The notes under the pieces were generated by a model. That model had not been told where the DNA came from. It made no database searches and saw only the letters and a list, made by a program, of their open reading frames with translations. Source: Panorpa germanica (Eukaryota; Arthropoda; Insecta; Mecoptera; Panorpidae). Taken from it: 64,000 nt of DNA. How positions within the stretch are numbered: the stretch's first letter is position 1; the number at the start of each line of letters is the position of its first letter. Position numbers and translations under genes: made by a program. Where the stretch lies: contig OY783204.1 in NCBI GenBank assembly GCA_963678705.1, forward strand, positions 9,620,759 to 9,684,758. Reading direction: 5' to 3'. Positions 10,260 through 23,900 of the stretch are shown piece by piece.

Positions 10260-10435
10260 ACACGACGTATGCGACCATTTAATGCTCTAAATTATTGAAG
10301 AGTATTCGATGGTCGCTTAAGTCTTAGATTTAAAGCGGACTGTATGATTTGTTGATTTGACAGAGAAATTTAATATTTCTTGTTACTACGAATAATTTGC
10401 GGTCTTATACTAGAACAATGGTTCTAATAAATATA

Positions 10436-10895
10436 TCTATTGTATTGTGACGGTAAGTTTGAACTAGGCAATAATGCTATATATTAGGTTTTAGGACAAC
10501 GATGGATTCTACTAACGAAATTGATTGTTTTGCAACGATAAGTTTGGTCTAGGTAATAATGTAATAAACTAGGTTCTACGAAAGCGATAGGTTCTACTAC
10601 TTAAATTGATTGTATTGCAATGATAGGTTTGGTCTATATAAAAATGCTATATACTAGGTTCTACGACAACTATGGATTCTACTAACTAAATTGATTGTAT
10701 TGCAACGATATGTTTGTTCTAGGTAGTAATGCTATAACATACTAGTTTCTTCGACAACGATGAAGTCTACTATCTAAATTGATTGTATTGCAACGATAGG
10801 TTTTGTTCTAGGTAATAATGCTTTAACATACTAAGTTCTACGACAACGATGAATTCTACTAACTAAATTGGTTCTCTACTAACTAAATTGATTTA
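10436..10895. repeat. Diverged minisatellite, about five units of 90-95 bp
   Basis: Successive units share attgattgtattgcaacga, a middle part with taggtaataatgctat, and ctacgacaacgatg...tctactaacta. Units differ by many substitutions and small indels, and the last is partial. No reading frame is conserved across units. Confidence 0.8.
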
Positions 10896-12185
10896 TAAGT
10901 TTGCTAATACGAGGTTATAATGAATATAATCTATTATACACATCTGCGACTATGTTGATGATGGAATAATTCTAATTATCAAACGTAAACTATTATTTAT
11001 AACAGCGAAATGTTTTGCCATTAATCATTTGGGCGGTAACAATATTTGGAATAGCAGAATGCTTTTTACTAGAAACAATAAGGCAGCGGTTTGGTTATAT
11101 TAACTATTTGTATTAAGTATTAAGTTACTTGTCATATTTCATATTTATTATATTATTAGCATATGCAGATTGTTACGACTTTGAATGGTTACGTGATGCT
11201 TACGAAATTAGCTTGTACGGAAATTGTATTTTTATAATGTTTAAATAATAATATCACTCTGGACTTACTTAATATTAATTATATCTTTTAACGAATATTT
11301 TGCTTAGACATTAGCAGCATATGTTATTTTTATTGAAGTTAAAATTATTTCATTACGACTCCTTATAAGTAATTTGTAGATAACGGTAATTGTTACGACA
11401 GACTCACATTACACACTTATTAACTAAATTTAACACATACGGACAACGCCGGCTGATACAATCAAAACATGAAAACTCATATCACAAATTCAGTATGGTC
11501 TTTTGTCATTTCTTATTATTTGTTCTTTTGTGTTTTAATTCTCAATATTTAACAAAACCCTTCAATAATATAATAAATATTCAATATCCAACATGCAACA
11601 TCAATCAACAAACAACGACAAACAACAAAATCGAATTAGTAAAATAAATAGAATTATTTATTAACGAAAAAATCTGGAACACAAGAGAACTTGAAGAACT
11701 TAAGAATATAGAAAAAGAATCATATTTTATATGTGATAGCTAATTTTGAAACATAAAATTATATTGAATTGTGAGAAAATTACACTTTACTTTATTATTT
11801 TAAATAGTTCTATTTTAACTTTTTAGGACTGTGTACTTAACATAACTTAAAATATCATATATACCGGTAAAGTTGTTGTCAGCAGCTCACAACACGTGTT
11901 GATTTATATCTGATTTCTTAATCAATTAGAAGGGAAAACTGTCTTTATTAATTATTTTTAAAATGTAAATAAATAATAATAGCACTGAGAAATAATGATA
12001 AATTCACTATGAGAATAAAATTAACTTGAGAGTTGCACTGAAAAATTAAAATGATACGTCTAACAGTCACTGCTACGATCGAGACACAAATAAAACCAAA
12101 AAAGAAATGGACGAAAACTGTATAGTGAGTGAGAGAAAGGAAGCCGGCTTCGTTCTCACCCCTACCTAGTATCGCATAAGAGAGA
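10896..12185. other. No gene seen
   Basis: AT-rich sequence with only short accidental frames. An 85-codon frame at 11,390-11,647 has low-complexity, Asn/Thr/Gln-rich content and no recognisable motif, so it is not called. Confidence 0.6.
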
Positions 12186-12189
12186 TTAT

Positions 12190-13575
12190 GTCAACCATAC
12201 CAGCTTTCAACCAAAGTGATATAAATGCTTTAAATTCAACAAAATGAGCTAATAAGTTAAAAAACATTACAGAGACTTACAACTGGACTGACAATATGAC
12301 AATATTACACAGTGTATAAAAGCTAAAAGAAGCTGCAAAATTATAGTATGATACAATAGAAAATCATAATACTAATTTTGATCAATACGTTCAATCCCAA
12401 GCATCGATGACGAGTCTAAGATTCATATGCAATTAACAAAGAGATGCAAACAGCCAGTTGAAACAATTGAAGAATATTTCTACTCGATTAAAACTATTGC
12501 AAAGCGTGGGAACCTAAGCAACATCGCCATTCAGAAGTACATTATTAGTGGACAGAATAATGCAGAAATAGTTAAATATGCTGATCTGAATGAATTAATG
12601 GAACAAATAAAAGTTTATGAAGAAACAATTAATCAATTTAAGTATCGACAAGAATACTCACGACCTATTAAGTTGACCATGAATAAGAACGAACACAAAA
12701 TATGTCATGATTAGCCAGATGATAAGATTCAGGTTAAAAATGATTTTCGAAATTCTTATTTGTGTAATAATATAGGCTAGATTCTGTCCAAGTATGTGAA
12801 GATGAACAAAGTTGTACTAAATGTCTACGCATAGCACACACCGCTTATACATGTAGAACAAGGCCTATAGTGAAGACGGAATTTAAAGAAGATCCGATAA
12901 GAAAATTTGACAAATGTGACTCAAAAAATTAAAATGCTGAAGATATCGTTAAATACAGCCGTACAAATAGATGGAAAGAACCTTAATCCATTTTAAAATC
13001 TAGGTAGCAAAGTAGTTACTGTAAGAGAAGATATGGCAAGTAAAATAAATGTGAAATTTATTAATCATAACGTAAAATTAATTGGTTTTGGTCAAGGTAC
13101 ATATAATACAATATTTAAACGCGAATCGATAATAACAATCGATGGAATCGACATTCTCTGTGTTGTTTTATTAGTTCCTAATTAAGCAAAAAATAATGAA
13201 ATGATTATAGGATAAAGTGCATTATTGAACAGCAAATTAATAATCGTAATTAAAAATGGAAAAATAAACATAAAACCAAATAATGAAGAAAGCGTTAGTC
13301 ATAGTAAGAAAAATGAAACGTGTGAATAAGATTAAATACATTGAACCGATTGTAGAAACAGAGATAAATATACAGACTAATTTATCTGAAAAAGAAAAGA
13401 AAAACTTGTGTGAAATGGAAATTAAAAATCAACAATATTTTGCTAAATACATTTATAAAATTGGCACAAATAATCTTGTTGAAATGAAAATAGAATTAAC
13501 TGATAAAGAACCAATTCGAAGTCGACCATATAAATTACCTAATGAACCTTTTTATTACCTTATTTGGTCCTAATT
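12190..13575 (+). mobile_element. Ty3/Gypsy-type LTR retroelement fossil, gag to start of pol
   Basis: The plus strand shows gag-like sequence around 12,427-12,714 (RCKQPVETIEEYFYSI), a region of weak protease-like sequence near 12,960-13,250, and the entry to reverse transcriptase near 13,500 (EPIRSRPYKLP). The gag part resembles the corresponding part of the Gypsy element at 33,097-35,325. No LTRs were recognised. It is an old, clearly broken fragment with many breaks. Confidence 0.7.
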
Positions 13576-13879
13576 CGTTCTTATTGCTTCAACACTCAAA
13601 CCTACAGCACACTTAACCCTTTTGGAACATATACATAAAATAATAAATACACATATTTTTACTTAGAACTTAAACCGCGAGTTACATTTACTTAGTGTCG
13701 TAACTAGTATTCATATTAACTAAAGTATTTCATCAATTTATATGTAATTCAATAGTGTAGTTTAAAATAAATGTAATCTAAAAAAGTTCTGATGTTTTGT
13801 TGTGTCTTTTAATATAAATAAATTGCTATTAATTACTAAATAGCTAAAAGGTCCATCATAACAAAATTGTGCTCCCACT

Positions 13880-14175
13880 AAGTTATTGAAAGGAACTGAG
13901 CGACATTTGCCGTTCGAGTTGTTGGATACCGCAGACAGATCGCAAATACGCCTTAGCCAGCCTATAGATTTTTATAAGGTCCAACCTCCGCAAACAGGTA
14001 CATTCCAAAGAAAGCTATGACTGTGCCATGAAATTTTCTCACTTAATAGATTTATGAATGGATGATGCCCTAGATGTTATCACGTTTTTAGAAGTAATGC
14101 CCAAAAATTATAAAACAGCGTGGCAACTTCTATTAAATAAATATGATAAGAAGCTTCCGGTCATCCCTCTTAAAC
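13880..14175 (+). mobile_element. BEL/Pao gag scrap
   Basis: A short degenerate stretch matches the gag region of the BEL/Pao element at 21.7-21.9 kb: gatgccctagatgttat and gtggcaacttctattaaata are shared with small changes. It is a separate, older fragment without LTRs. Confidence 0.7.
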
Positions 14176-14900
14176 TAAACATTTACAACAAATCCATTAT
14201 ATAATACACTACCCTATTAATGTTTTGTTCGTTCTTGCAGGTACAGCCGCGATTTCAAGAATTTTGATGTGATGCTATGAGCGGAATATGAAAAAACTGA
14301 ACAGTTTAAGAAAATATAAAAAGCCGTTGAAAAGACTTGTAAGTTTCTATATCTAACAGCTGCCTCTCGGAGTCATCTTCCATTAATTTAATGTAACTGA
14401 AGGAAAAAAAATTAATTTTAAGAAATAATTCGTAGGTACAATAATCTAACAGTATAATCGCAAAGAAGAAGAACTAATAATTGCTTAATTACTAAAAATT
14501 GATAAAAAAAATAGCAATATTATTTTTTTTTTAAATTGGCGTTAAAATATATAAAATACATTCATGGTTTTTTTATATTTACATATTCTTTATAATGCCA
14601 GTCAATTTGTATTTTTATAGTCGTGTTTTTTTTTTAATTTCTTTATTCATATCTTTAAATACTATATATCTTTTATTATTACATTTATAGTATTTATTTA
14701 ATATTAAAAATGGCGCCTTTGAATATTACTTTAGTAAATTTGTAATAAAGAGGTGGAGAAAAAAGGAGTTTTTATTTATGTCAACTAAAATAATTATTCT
14801 GAGCACTACTTTAAATAGTTAAAAAGTAGGAAAATATCTGTCTCTCTTCCCATTGATTTCATTATCTCTCTCTCTTTGTATGATTTTTTGTTTTTAAAAC
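14176..14900. other. 3' flank of the host gene, no other gene seen
   Basis: AT-rich non-coding sequence. A polyadenylation hexamer AATAAA for the minus-strand gene lies at about 14,776-14,771, some 140 nt past its stop codon, with A/T-rich sequence beyond. Confidence 0.5.
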
Positions 14901-14915
14901 CCCGTTACACGCTGA

Positions 14916-17900
14916 TCATTTCCTTCTGATCAGCATCCGCGTTGTTTTCAGGGCACGGTACCCGCCATAGTTGTAATACCAGAACACTGACTTCTTATCA
15001 TCAGACACAGCCGTGTTGTTGTACCGACCGTTCAAATTGCTGCAATTAAACACAACGTTAGAATAGTACCAACACCAGAACATAGGGTGAACATAATGTT
15101 GCCTTAAACTCTGCACGGAAATATGTTTTAGTCAATTCACTGAAAATCATAAATTACAAAAATCTAAATCCGCAACAAAGCGATATGAGTTTCATTAGGT
15201 CGCTGCATATTTTTTAGTTCATCTAATAAAACTGCTTTTAATCATCCGATGAACAAAAATGTAAATTTAGTAAAACGAATATTTTTTCTAATGTAATCTG
15301 ACAGTACATTAACTTAAAACTAATGCGGCTCAACTACCTTAATTAAAGCAAAAGTTATAAAATATTTTACTAGTTTAAGTATATTGTCTAATTTTCAGTT
15401 TAATAAATTTGTTGAAATTTGATAAAGGTTGAATATTTAACGGATTCATATTCTTAAACTGCCACGGGGAAAGTGTTGTAACATGAAAACGAATAATAAT
15501 TGTGTGTTTTTTGACAGAACTCGCACAGCAGGAGTAAAAAGAAGTAAACCTGTGGCCTAGAAATAATATGCCTAAGCCCGGGCATCGGATGAGTTTGCAC
15601 CTCTACACTGTAGATGACCGTCGCAACAGGCGTCACGTGAGGCAAACGCAGCTAGAGATAGTTACCTGACCATACAACTCTTGTACCACCAAGCTCCATG
15701 ATGTCTCTCAGCACAGTTACCCGACCACGTGTCCTGATCATTATCAAACGTAGAGAACTTCATTCCGTTTAGATTTTGACTGTAGGTCATTGAGTCGCCT
15801 AAAACAATAAAAAAAACACAGCGGTACAAACAAACCAACAATTGCCATCCCTTATTTGCAAGTTCACGGCGGGACAGGACAACGGAGTGCGATTATTTTA
15901 CATCCAATTGACAACGGGGAAACAAAACATAAGACTTCCTTTTGCTTTTAATGTGAAATAATTTAATTTTTCTGCAAAAGTAAAATACAACGTATTCCGT
16001 ACTAGTGTTCCGTTCCGTTCAACGTGTTAACCACATTACTTAATCAATAATTTAACATTTATTAACTTATGCAATATTTATAAAATATTTGATTTGATAG
16101 GAGACTTGAAGGATATTGATTTTGTTTTAACAGAAAATCCTGGGATTAGGTGATTTGAATCGGAAGCCCGTATTAAGAGATTGTATTACCTAGTTACAAT
16201 GCAAAGTGACAAAATGTCTCAAACCACTTCCTGTCCACAAACGTTATCCTATCACAAAATCAATGCCGCCGGACACGCCTGTACTTTCTCAGTGACTATA
16301 GTCTTCTACTAGGCTGCGGGTGATTATTTAGTATCTGGCAGAGCCGTATTAAGGAATTGAATGGTCTACTAGGACCGTTCCTATAACGTATCTGTTAAAG
16401 TAAAATCGCGATTTGATGTGATATTTTTTTGTACTTTTTGAATTAATTGAAATATTGTATTGTTTCTGTTTATTTGTTCATTTCTTTTATATTATCATGC
16501 TTTCTGTTATTAAATATAGTTTAGATTTGCTCTTTTGTTTTCATACTCGGGTTTGAAGCGGTCTGTTGCAATTTCAGTTTACTTCATCTATAGCTCTCAA
16601 CCCAGCAAGAAGAGCAAATTTAATTAATTTAAGAACCATCGTATTTGTATTGTTATATGTATCCTATTATTTCAAATTGTGTGTTAATATAAAGTGTTAA
16701 AAAATAAAAACCCAGTATTTTTAATAAATAATAATCATCCTAGTTAAGCGAAGGTAATTTTTTCACGAATTAAAACATCTACAATAAAACATTGGTCCTT
16801 CGAGCGTCGGATAAATTCAACGTCTTACAAACGGAGAATTTCCACTGAGTATTCAAAAGAAAATTATCTTCAAGAACTTGGAAAACACCATCCATACGAA
16901 CAAACTTCATCGTGGCCAGACATCCGCATCCAGCGTTTAATATCATCACGAGGCAGTCTCATAGTGGATAGATAGTAAGTGACCTGGGAATTTCCTTTTA
17001 TATTATTTTTCCTATATTTATTACATGCACTATCGTCCTCATAAATTGTACCTAGTATCTTATTTTAGAGTTTTTTGTATTAATCTATTTGATGAGTTTA
17101 AACTATTTGAAAGAACAGGAAATAGCCAGGAAACGCGAGAAGAGGGAGAACATAGTCATAAGGGGTGTAAAAACAAGCAAAATGGGCGCGAAACTGAGGA
17201 AAGAAGTGGAAGAATGGATACTAAAAGAATTGAAGGAAGAAGTAAAAATATCCCAAGCGTTCACGGTTGGAAAAGAAAAGGGAATAGTGATAGCGAGATG
17301 TGAGGGAGAAGAAAAGAAGAGAAAGATAATGGAAAAAAAAAGTACACTGAGGGGCAGGGATGTGTACATAGAGGACGACTTGACGTACAAGGAGAGAGAG
17401 GTCAAAAGAAAAGAGAGGAGGGGAAAAAGGATGTGAAGGAAGAAAGTATGGTGTTAAGGAACGCAGTATATATGGAATGAAAAAAACAAAGAGCTGGAAA
17501 AGGGGAAATTTCGAAAAAATGGTTAAGGAGTTGGGGGAAAGTAAAGAGAGGGGTAAAAGTGGGAGAGAGGAAAGAAGAGAAATAACAAAGAGGATAAAGA
17601 TAGGTTTCTGGAACGTGGCGGGTATAAAAAGAAAAGATTATGATTTCTGGAGATACATCAAAGGTTGGGATGTGATTGGGATGGTGGAAACATGGCTGAA
17701 AAGCAAAGAATGGGAAGAATGAGAAGACAAATTACCGAAAAACTACAGATGGGTGTGCCAAGGTGCTGTAAGGGAGCATAAGAAAGGGAGAGCAAGAGGT
17801 TGAATTATAATGGGGGTACGTAGGGAGCTAAAAGAGGATAAGGTACCAGACAGAAGAGAAACAGCAGTAAGGAGGACGATAAAACTGGAAGAAGAGACAT

Positions 17901-20900
17901 GGGAAATAGTAACAATATACAGTAAAAGTAATATAAAAGAAACAATGAAAGAAATAAAAGAAATAATTAAGGATGAGAAACAGGAAAACCTATTAATTGG
18001 AGGGGATTTCAACGCGAGAATTGGGAAGTTGGGAGAGGTGTACGAAATATGGGAGAATAGAAAAAAGAAAAGAACAACGAAAAACAAAACAATAAACGCC
18101 GAGGGAAAAGAACTAATGGAAATGCTAGAAGAACAAGGATGGATAGTACTAAATGGGAACAAGGAAGGAGATGAAGAAGGAGAATATACCTATATGGGAA
18201 GCAGAGGGGATACAGTAATCGACTACGTGGTGACAACGCTGGGAGGAGGATAGAAGGTAGAAAGAATGAAAGTGGAAGAGAGGGTGGACTCGGATCACCT
18301 ACCGCTGGTGGTGGAGTTGGAGGCGAGGAGAGGTGAAAGAAAGGGAAATGAATGGAAAGAGGGCAGCGATTGAACGGAAGAAGGAAGGAAGAAGTTTATG
18401 GAGGAATTGGAACGAAGATACGAGGAAAAAGGAGAAACGGAGGAGATAGAGGAAATTGAAGAAAGGATGAAGCAAGCCACCCAAGGTAAAAGGTGGAGAA
18501 TATCTGATAGAACGGGAGAAAACAAATGGTGGGATAAAGAATGTAAAGAATGAAAAAAAGAGGTAAAAAGGGAACTAAAGAGATGGAAGAAAGGAGAATC
18601 AAGTAAAGAAGACTTCAAGAGGATGCAAAGGGAGTATAACGAAATGATAAAAGATAAAAAGAATGAGTTCAAAATAGGAATAGAAAAAGAAATTAGAGAG
18701 ATAACAACGGAGAGGCAGGCATAAGATTACATAAATAGGGAGAAAAAGCGAAGGAAAGAGCCAAGCAAGGAAATAAAAATGGAAGAGTGGACGAAACACT
18801 TTATGGGAGTACTAGGAGGAAAGAAAAGAAACGAGAAAACAAAGAAGGGGATAAAAGAGAAAGTAAACGAAATAGATCTAGGTGAAATAAAAACACAGAT
18901 TCAAAAACTCAAGGAAAAGAAAGCACCAGGTAGAGATGGACTTAAGAACGAGGCGTGGAAAGCTGGGCAAGAAAGGATAGAGAAAGGATTACTGACAGCG
19001 ATGAACAAGATATGGAAAGGAGGAAACCTGCCAGACAGCTGGAGAGAAGGGGTAATAACGCCGATATATAAAAAGGGAAATAGACATGAAGCCAAAAATT
19101 ACAGGGGTATCACACTACTGAACACAGGGTACAGGATTTATGCAGGGATTGTGAGAGAAGGACTGGAAGAAGAGGTAAAAGTAAAAGAAATACTTACCGA
19201 GACACAAGCAGGCTTTAGAAAGGGACGAGGGACTTTAGACAATATATACGCACTGAACCATGTAGTTGAAAAGGAGCTAAGGGAAAAAGGAGGACAGATA
19301 TATGCAATGGTCATCAACCTTAAAGCGGCGTTTGACATGGTCGACAGACAGAAATTGTGGAAGTACATGAGAAAGAAAAAAATAGATGACGACATAATGG
19401 AATGTATTGAAGAAATTTACGAAGAAACAAGAATGAGAATAAAAGTTGGGAGTGAAGAATCAGAAGAATTCTGGACAGACAAGGGGTTGAGGCAAGGGTG
19501 TCCTCTGAGCCCCATTTTATTTGCGATATATACAGCAGACTTGGAGGGGGTAATGGAAAGAGGACAAGATGGGGGGGGGTGCTAATAGGAAGGCACTACA
19601 AGATAAGGACTTTAGCATACGCTGACGATATAGTCCTGTTGGCAAAAAGGGAAGGAGAGCTGCAGGAGATGGCACACCGGCTAGGGAGGTATATAGACAG
19701 GAAAGGACTAGAGTTAAACGTGGAAAAGACAAAAATTATGGTATTTAAAAGAGGGGGTGGAAAAGGAGACATAAAAGGTGGAAATACAAGACAGAGGACA
19801 TTGAAGAAGTAGAAGAATTTAAATATCTGGGCTACACTTTTAAAAAGAATAATGGAGAAGAGGCGCAGATAAGGGAGATGGCAAAGAAGGCAGAGCAAGC
19901 AATGCGACGGGTATGGGGACTAGGGGAAAAGGTATTTGGGGGGAACATACAAAAGAGAATATGGATATTTGATAGACTGATAGCCAGTATGATGTTGTAT
20001 GGAGCAGAGGTTTGGGGGTGGAAGGAACAAGAAAAGTTGGAAAGAATACAGGTGAGATACATGAAATGGGTACTAGGGCTGGACAGGTGCACGCCAGGAT
20101 ACATGGTGATGGAGAAGCTAAAAAGGGATAAGATACGAATTAAAACAGGGGAAAGAGCAGTAAAATACGTGGAGAAATTGAACAGAGCGGAAAGCAAAAT
20201 TTTAAAGAAAATAAGAGAGGATAACATAAAGAATGGGGGGGGAGGAGGTACAAAAAAGAGAAAGGAGTACTTTGAAAGGAATGGAATGGCGATCGAGAAG
20301 GCAGAGAGGAGAAGAGAAGGTGGCGCAAGTGTGGAAGAGGAGCTAAGGCGAAGGGATAAGGAGACACAACAGCAGGAGAGAATGGAGAAAATAGAAAAAA
20401 TAACTACAATAAAAGATATAAGAGGTTATGGGAAAATAATGTGCCTCAGTACCTTATAGAAAAAGACATAAAACACATAAGAAGAACAGCAAGGTTTAGA
20501 TTGGGAAATGAGGAAAAAGGAAACAGATACTGGTAAAAGAGTGAAGAAAGAAAGTGTAGAATGTGTGGAGCGGAGGACGAAACACTGGAGCACATTAAGT
20601 TTGAGTGTAAGGAAAAAGTAGCGAGCGAAAGGAATATTGGCCAGCTATTAAAGGGAGGCAGTGAAGGAAAGAGGTGGATGGCGGAAATAGTAAGAAGGAA
20701 AGGAAAAACAGGAGAATAAATAAGCTGGTGGAGAATAATAGAGAGGGTCAAAAGAAGAAGAAGCAGAAAGCACTTTTGGAAGTAGTAAAAGTCTAGAATA
20801 TTTTAAGTTTAGTTTTAAGTTTGAATGTATATAGGAATGAAATGCATTAGAAATATAATACTGTAGATTGTAAAGCCGAAAGGCACACACAATTAATATA

Positions 20901-23900
20901 TATATAATAAGTTTAATGTTTGTACATATTATTTATTAAAAATCATCTTTTGCGGTTTACCAAATAGTCATATCAATTTGTCTACCAGGCAAATGTTTGT
21001 CCAGAATTTCTATAAATTGCATTATTGATACCCTATCTTAACAATTCTATAGTAAAAGTATTATTCATTTTTTCTATTCTATTTGAAGCACAATAGTGTG
21101 ACGTCATAATCTATTCTGTTTATTGTTAATGCATTGTTTTGGTTGGCGTTTATACTCAACAGTTTTGTATCAAGTTCAGTATAATTTCAATTTATTATAA
21201 ATAATTTGATTGTTATTTTTTAATATAAAATCTTTATTTCACATTTTTAAATTTTGCATAAAATATATTTTACTATGCGTTTACAATGGCATTGGCAAAA
21301 AAGCTGAAAATTCAATGCGCAGCATTAACTAAAGAACTGAATTTGTATATCAAACAGTCTAACTTCATTAATCCCAACGACGCAACCACATATCAGCTAA
21401 GTGGAATAAATATGCGACATTCCCTACTTAATCCTCTTCTAGATCAATTTAAATCCATTGCCCTAGAAAGGCAGATATTATGCGGTTCTGAAGATGAAAC
21501 AGAAATAAGTAAAATAGACGTCGATGTCAGTGATTTCATAGAAAACTACAGTGATTTAATGGCGTTACTGAATGAAGTAATTGAAGAATCAGAAAATTCA
21601 GAAACTAAAATCAAAGAAAGTAATAACCAATGCTGTTGTGGACATACTGACTCAGAACAATTACGGAAAATAGAAATCAAAGTATTTAGTGGAGATATTA
21701 CGGAATGGTCTCAGTTCAAGTCCATGTTTATTAGTTTAGTACATTCCAAACAAAAATACGATTTGTCCACAAAATTTTATTACTTAAGAAACTTATTAAT
21801 CGGTGATGCTCTAGATGTTATTACGTCCGTGAAAGTACCACCAGAAAATTATAACTCAGCATGGCAACTTCTATTAGATAAATATGATAATACGCGACTA
21901 ATTATCGCTCATCATTTGCAATCCTTTATAGACACGCCATCCATAAATATTGAATCCAGTGCCAACTTAAGAACCATTACCACGCACATAAGGAAACATA
22001 TAGTGGCACTACAAAACGTAATACCACGAGAATATTGTTGAGATGCTATCATTGCGCATATTACATTAAAGAAACTCGACAAAGATACTCAGGAAAAGTA
22101 GTATTCTTCACCGGAGTCGAGAGTACCTAATCAAACTTTCGAATCTCTTTTAAGAACATTATCAGAAAGAGTTGAAATCTTAGAAACAAGGATAATAATA
22201 AACCTACCCCCAGGTCAAATTTACGCAAATCACTTGTTTCTACTAAAATACCTACCTGTTTTTTCTGTAATAATAAACATTTGACTTACAAATGTCCTAG
22301 TATCTCTAAGCTCACTATTGATGATAGATATATTGAAATTGGTAAGAAAAATCTATACTTCAATTGTTTAAGGCATGGACATTTTGCCGAAAGTTGTCCA
22401 TCCGCTTTTAATTGTCACTTATGCCAAGGTCGGCATAACACTATTTTACATAATTCAATCCCAACTGTAGAGTCAAATCATAATAATAGTAATAAATTCA
22501 CTCTCACAGGTCAGCCCTAGTTGAAATTCCTGACGCTAATGGTAAACTAGTAACGGCTCGTGCTCACCTCGATAGCGGTATCCAGACTAGCTTTATTACA
22601 AAAGAATTAGCAAACCAGTTACAATTACCTTTTGAACCAATTAATATTGCTGTATTAGGTTTGGACGGTCCAGAACCCAAATAAATAATAAAATAAACAT
22701 AAATTTGAACTCAATGCACAATACTTTCTCAAAACCATTGAGTTGTTTTGTCATTAACAAAATAACAGATATCGTACCCACATATGACATTGAATGACCA
22801 AATATAAAGTTACAAAAATATGTCAAATTTGCTGATCCATTATTCTTTAAATCCAAAGGGATTGATTTATTATTAGGCGCTGATATATTTTGGCATTTAT
22901 TAAGCATTGGTAAAATGAGCCTTAGAAAAAACGGTTTATCAGTTCAAAAAACTGTGTTAGGATGGATTATCACAGGAATGCGTAATAGAACTAGATCCAT
23001 GCATTGTTATATGTCAAAAAACATGCAAATTCAAACTCAACTCCAACAGTTTTGGGACATTGAGTCTGTGGAAAATGCAAACCCTCACACCAATGAAGAA
23101 ATTGCATGCGAGACTCATTACCAAAAAACCATGACACGTAATGAAGACGTTCGATCTGTTGTAACAATTCCATTCAAGGAATCCTCTAAGTTACTTGGCG
23201 AATCCAAATCTCTAGCACTTAAAAAAAACTAATTGCAAACCCAGAACTTAAAAGATTATATTTAGATTTTATGAACAATTACATAAAATTAAATCACATG
23301 ACCGTTAACCCTGACAAAAATATATTAGAAAATTCATTCATTCATAAAATATTTGATCCTTTAGGACTTCTTTCACCGTACATTATAAATTTTAAAAATA
23401 CTATTGCAAATGTTATGGTCATATGATTTAAATTGGGATGATCCAATTCCGCTTAAGTTACATACTAATTGGACATCTTTGATAGTCAATTTGAGCAAAT
23501 TCAACATTTTGAGTATACCACGCCACATCTTAATAAAGAATTGCATAAAAATCGAACATCATGGATTCTGTGACGCATCTGAGAAAGCGTACGGTGCATG
23601 CTTGTATTTCAGAGGTATCGACTCTTACAATAATTGCAATATAACACTTCTCTGTTCAAAATCTAAAGTCACCATTAAAAACAATAACAATACCTCGGCT
23701 TGAACTATGTTCAGCTATTATATTAAATAGAATGACATCCTAAGTGGCAAACACATTATCTATTAAAATTTCAATTATATATCTTTGGTCCGATTCAACT
23801 ATATTTTTGTCATGTTTGAAACTAACTCATTTAAAAAAAGATATTGGGAAATTCCAACTTAACATACGAGGACACTTACATATATTGGTCCAGATAGAAG

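Larger units (their letters stand above)
17102..20909 (+). mobile_element. LINE B: purine-rich non-LTR retrotransposon nested in the BEL/Pao element
   Basis: About 3.8 kb, bounded by a 7-bp repeat AGTTTAA (17,095-17,101 and 20,910-20,916), a likely target duplication. Parts: a Lys/Glu-rich ORF1-like segment (17,102-17,436); endonuclease with KIGFWNVAG (near 17,600) and GGDFNAR (near 18,000); reverse transcriptase from 18,779; C-terminal knuckle CRMCGAEDETLEHIKFEC near 20,550-20,605. The 3' end has no poly(A) but a TA-rich tail. The sense strand is strikingly rich in A and G throughout. Several stops and shifts make it inactive. The clade is not certain; there is no RNase H. Confidence 0.88.

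Noticed and set aside
9309-10290. Tyr-Ile repeat frames
   Set aside because: They are translations of (TA)n tracts.
11390-11647. 85-codon plus-strand frame
   Set aside because: Low-complexity content, no motif, and no splice or promoter context.
17103-20890. Long Ser/Phe/Leu-rich minus-strand frames
   Set aside because: They arise from the purine skew of LINE B and are not genes.
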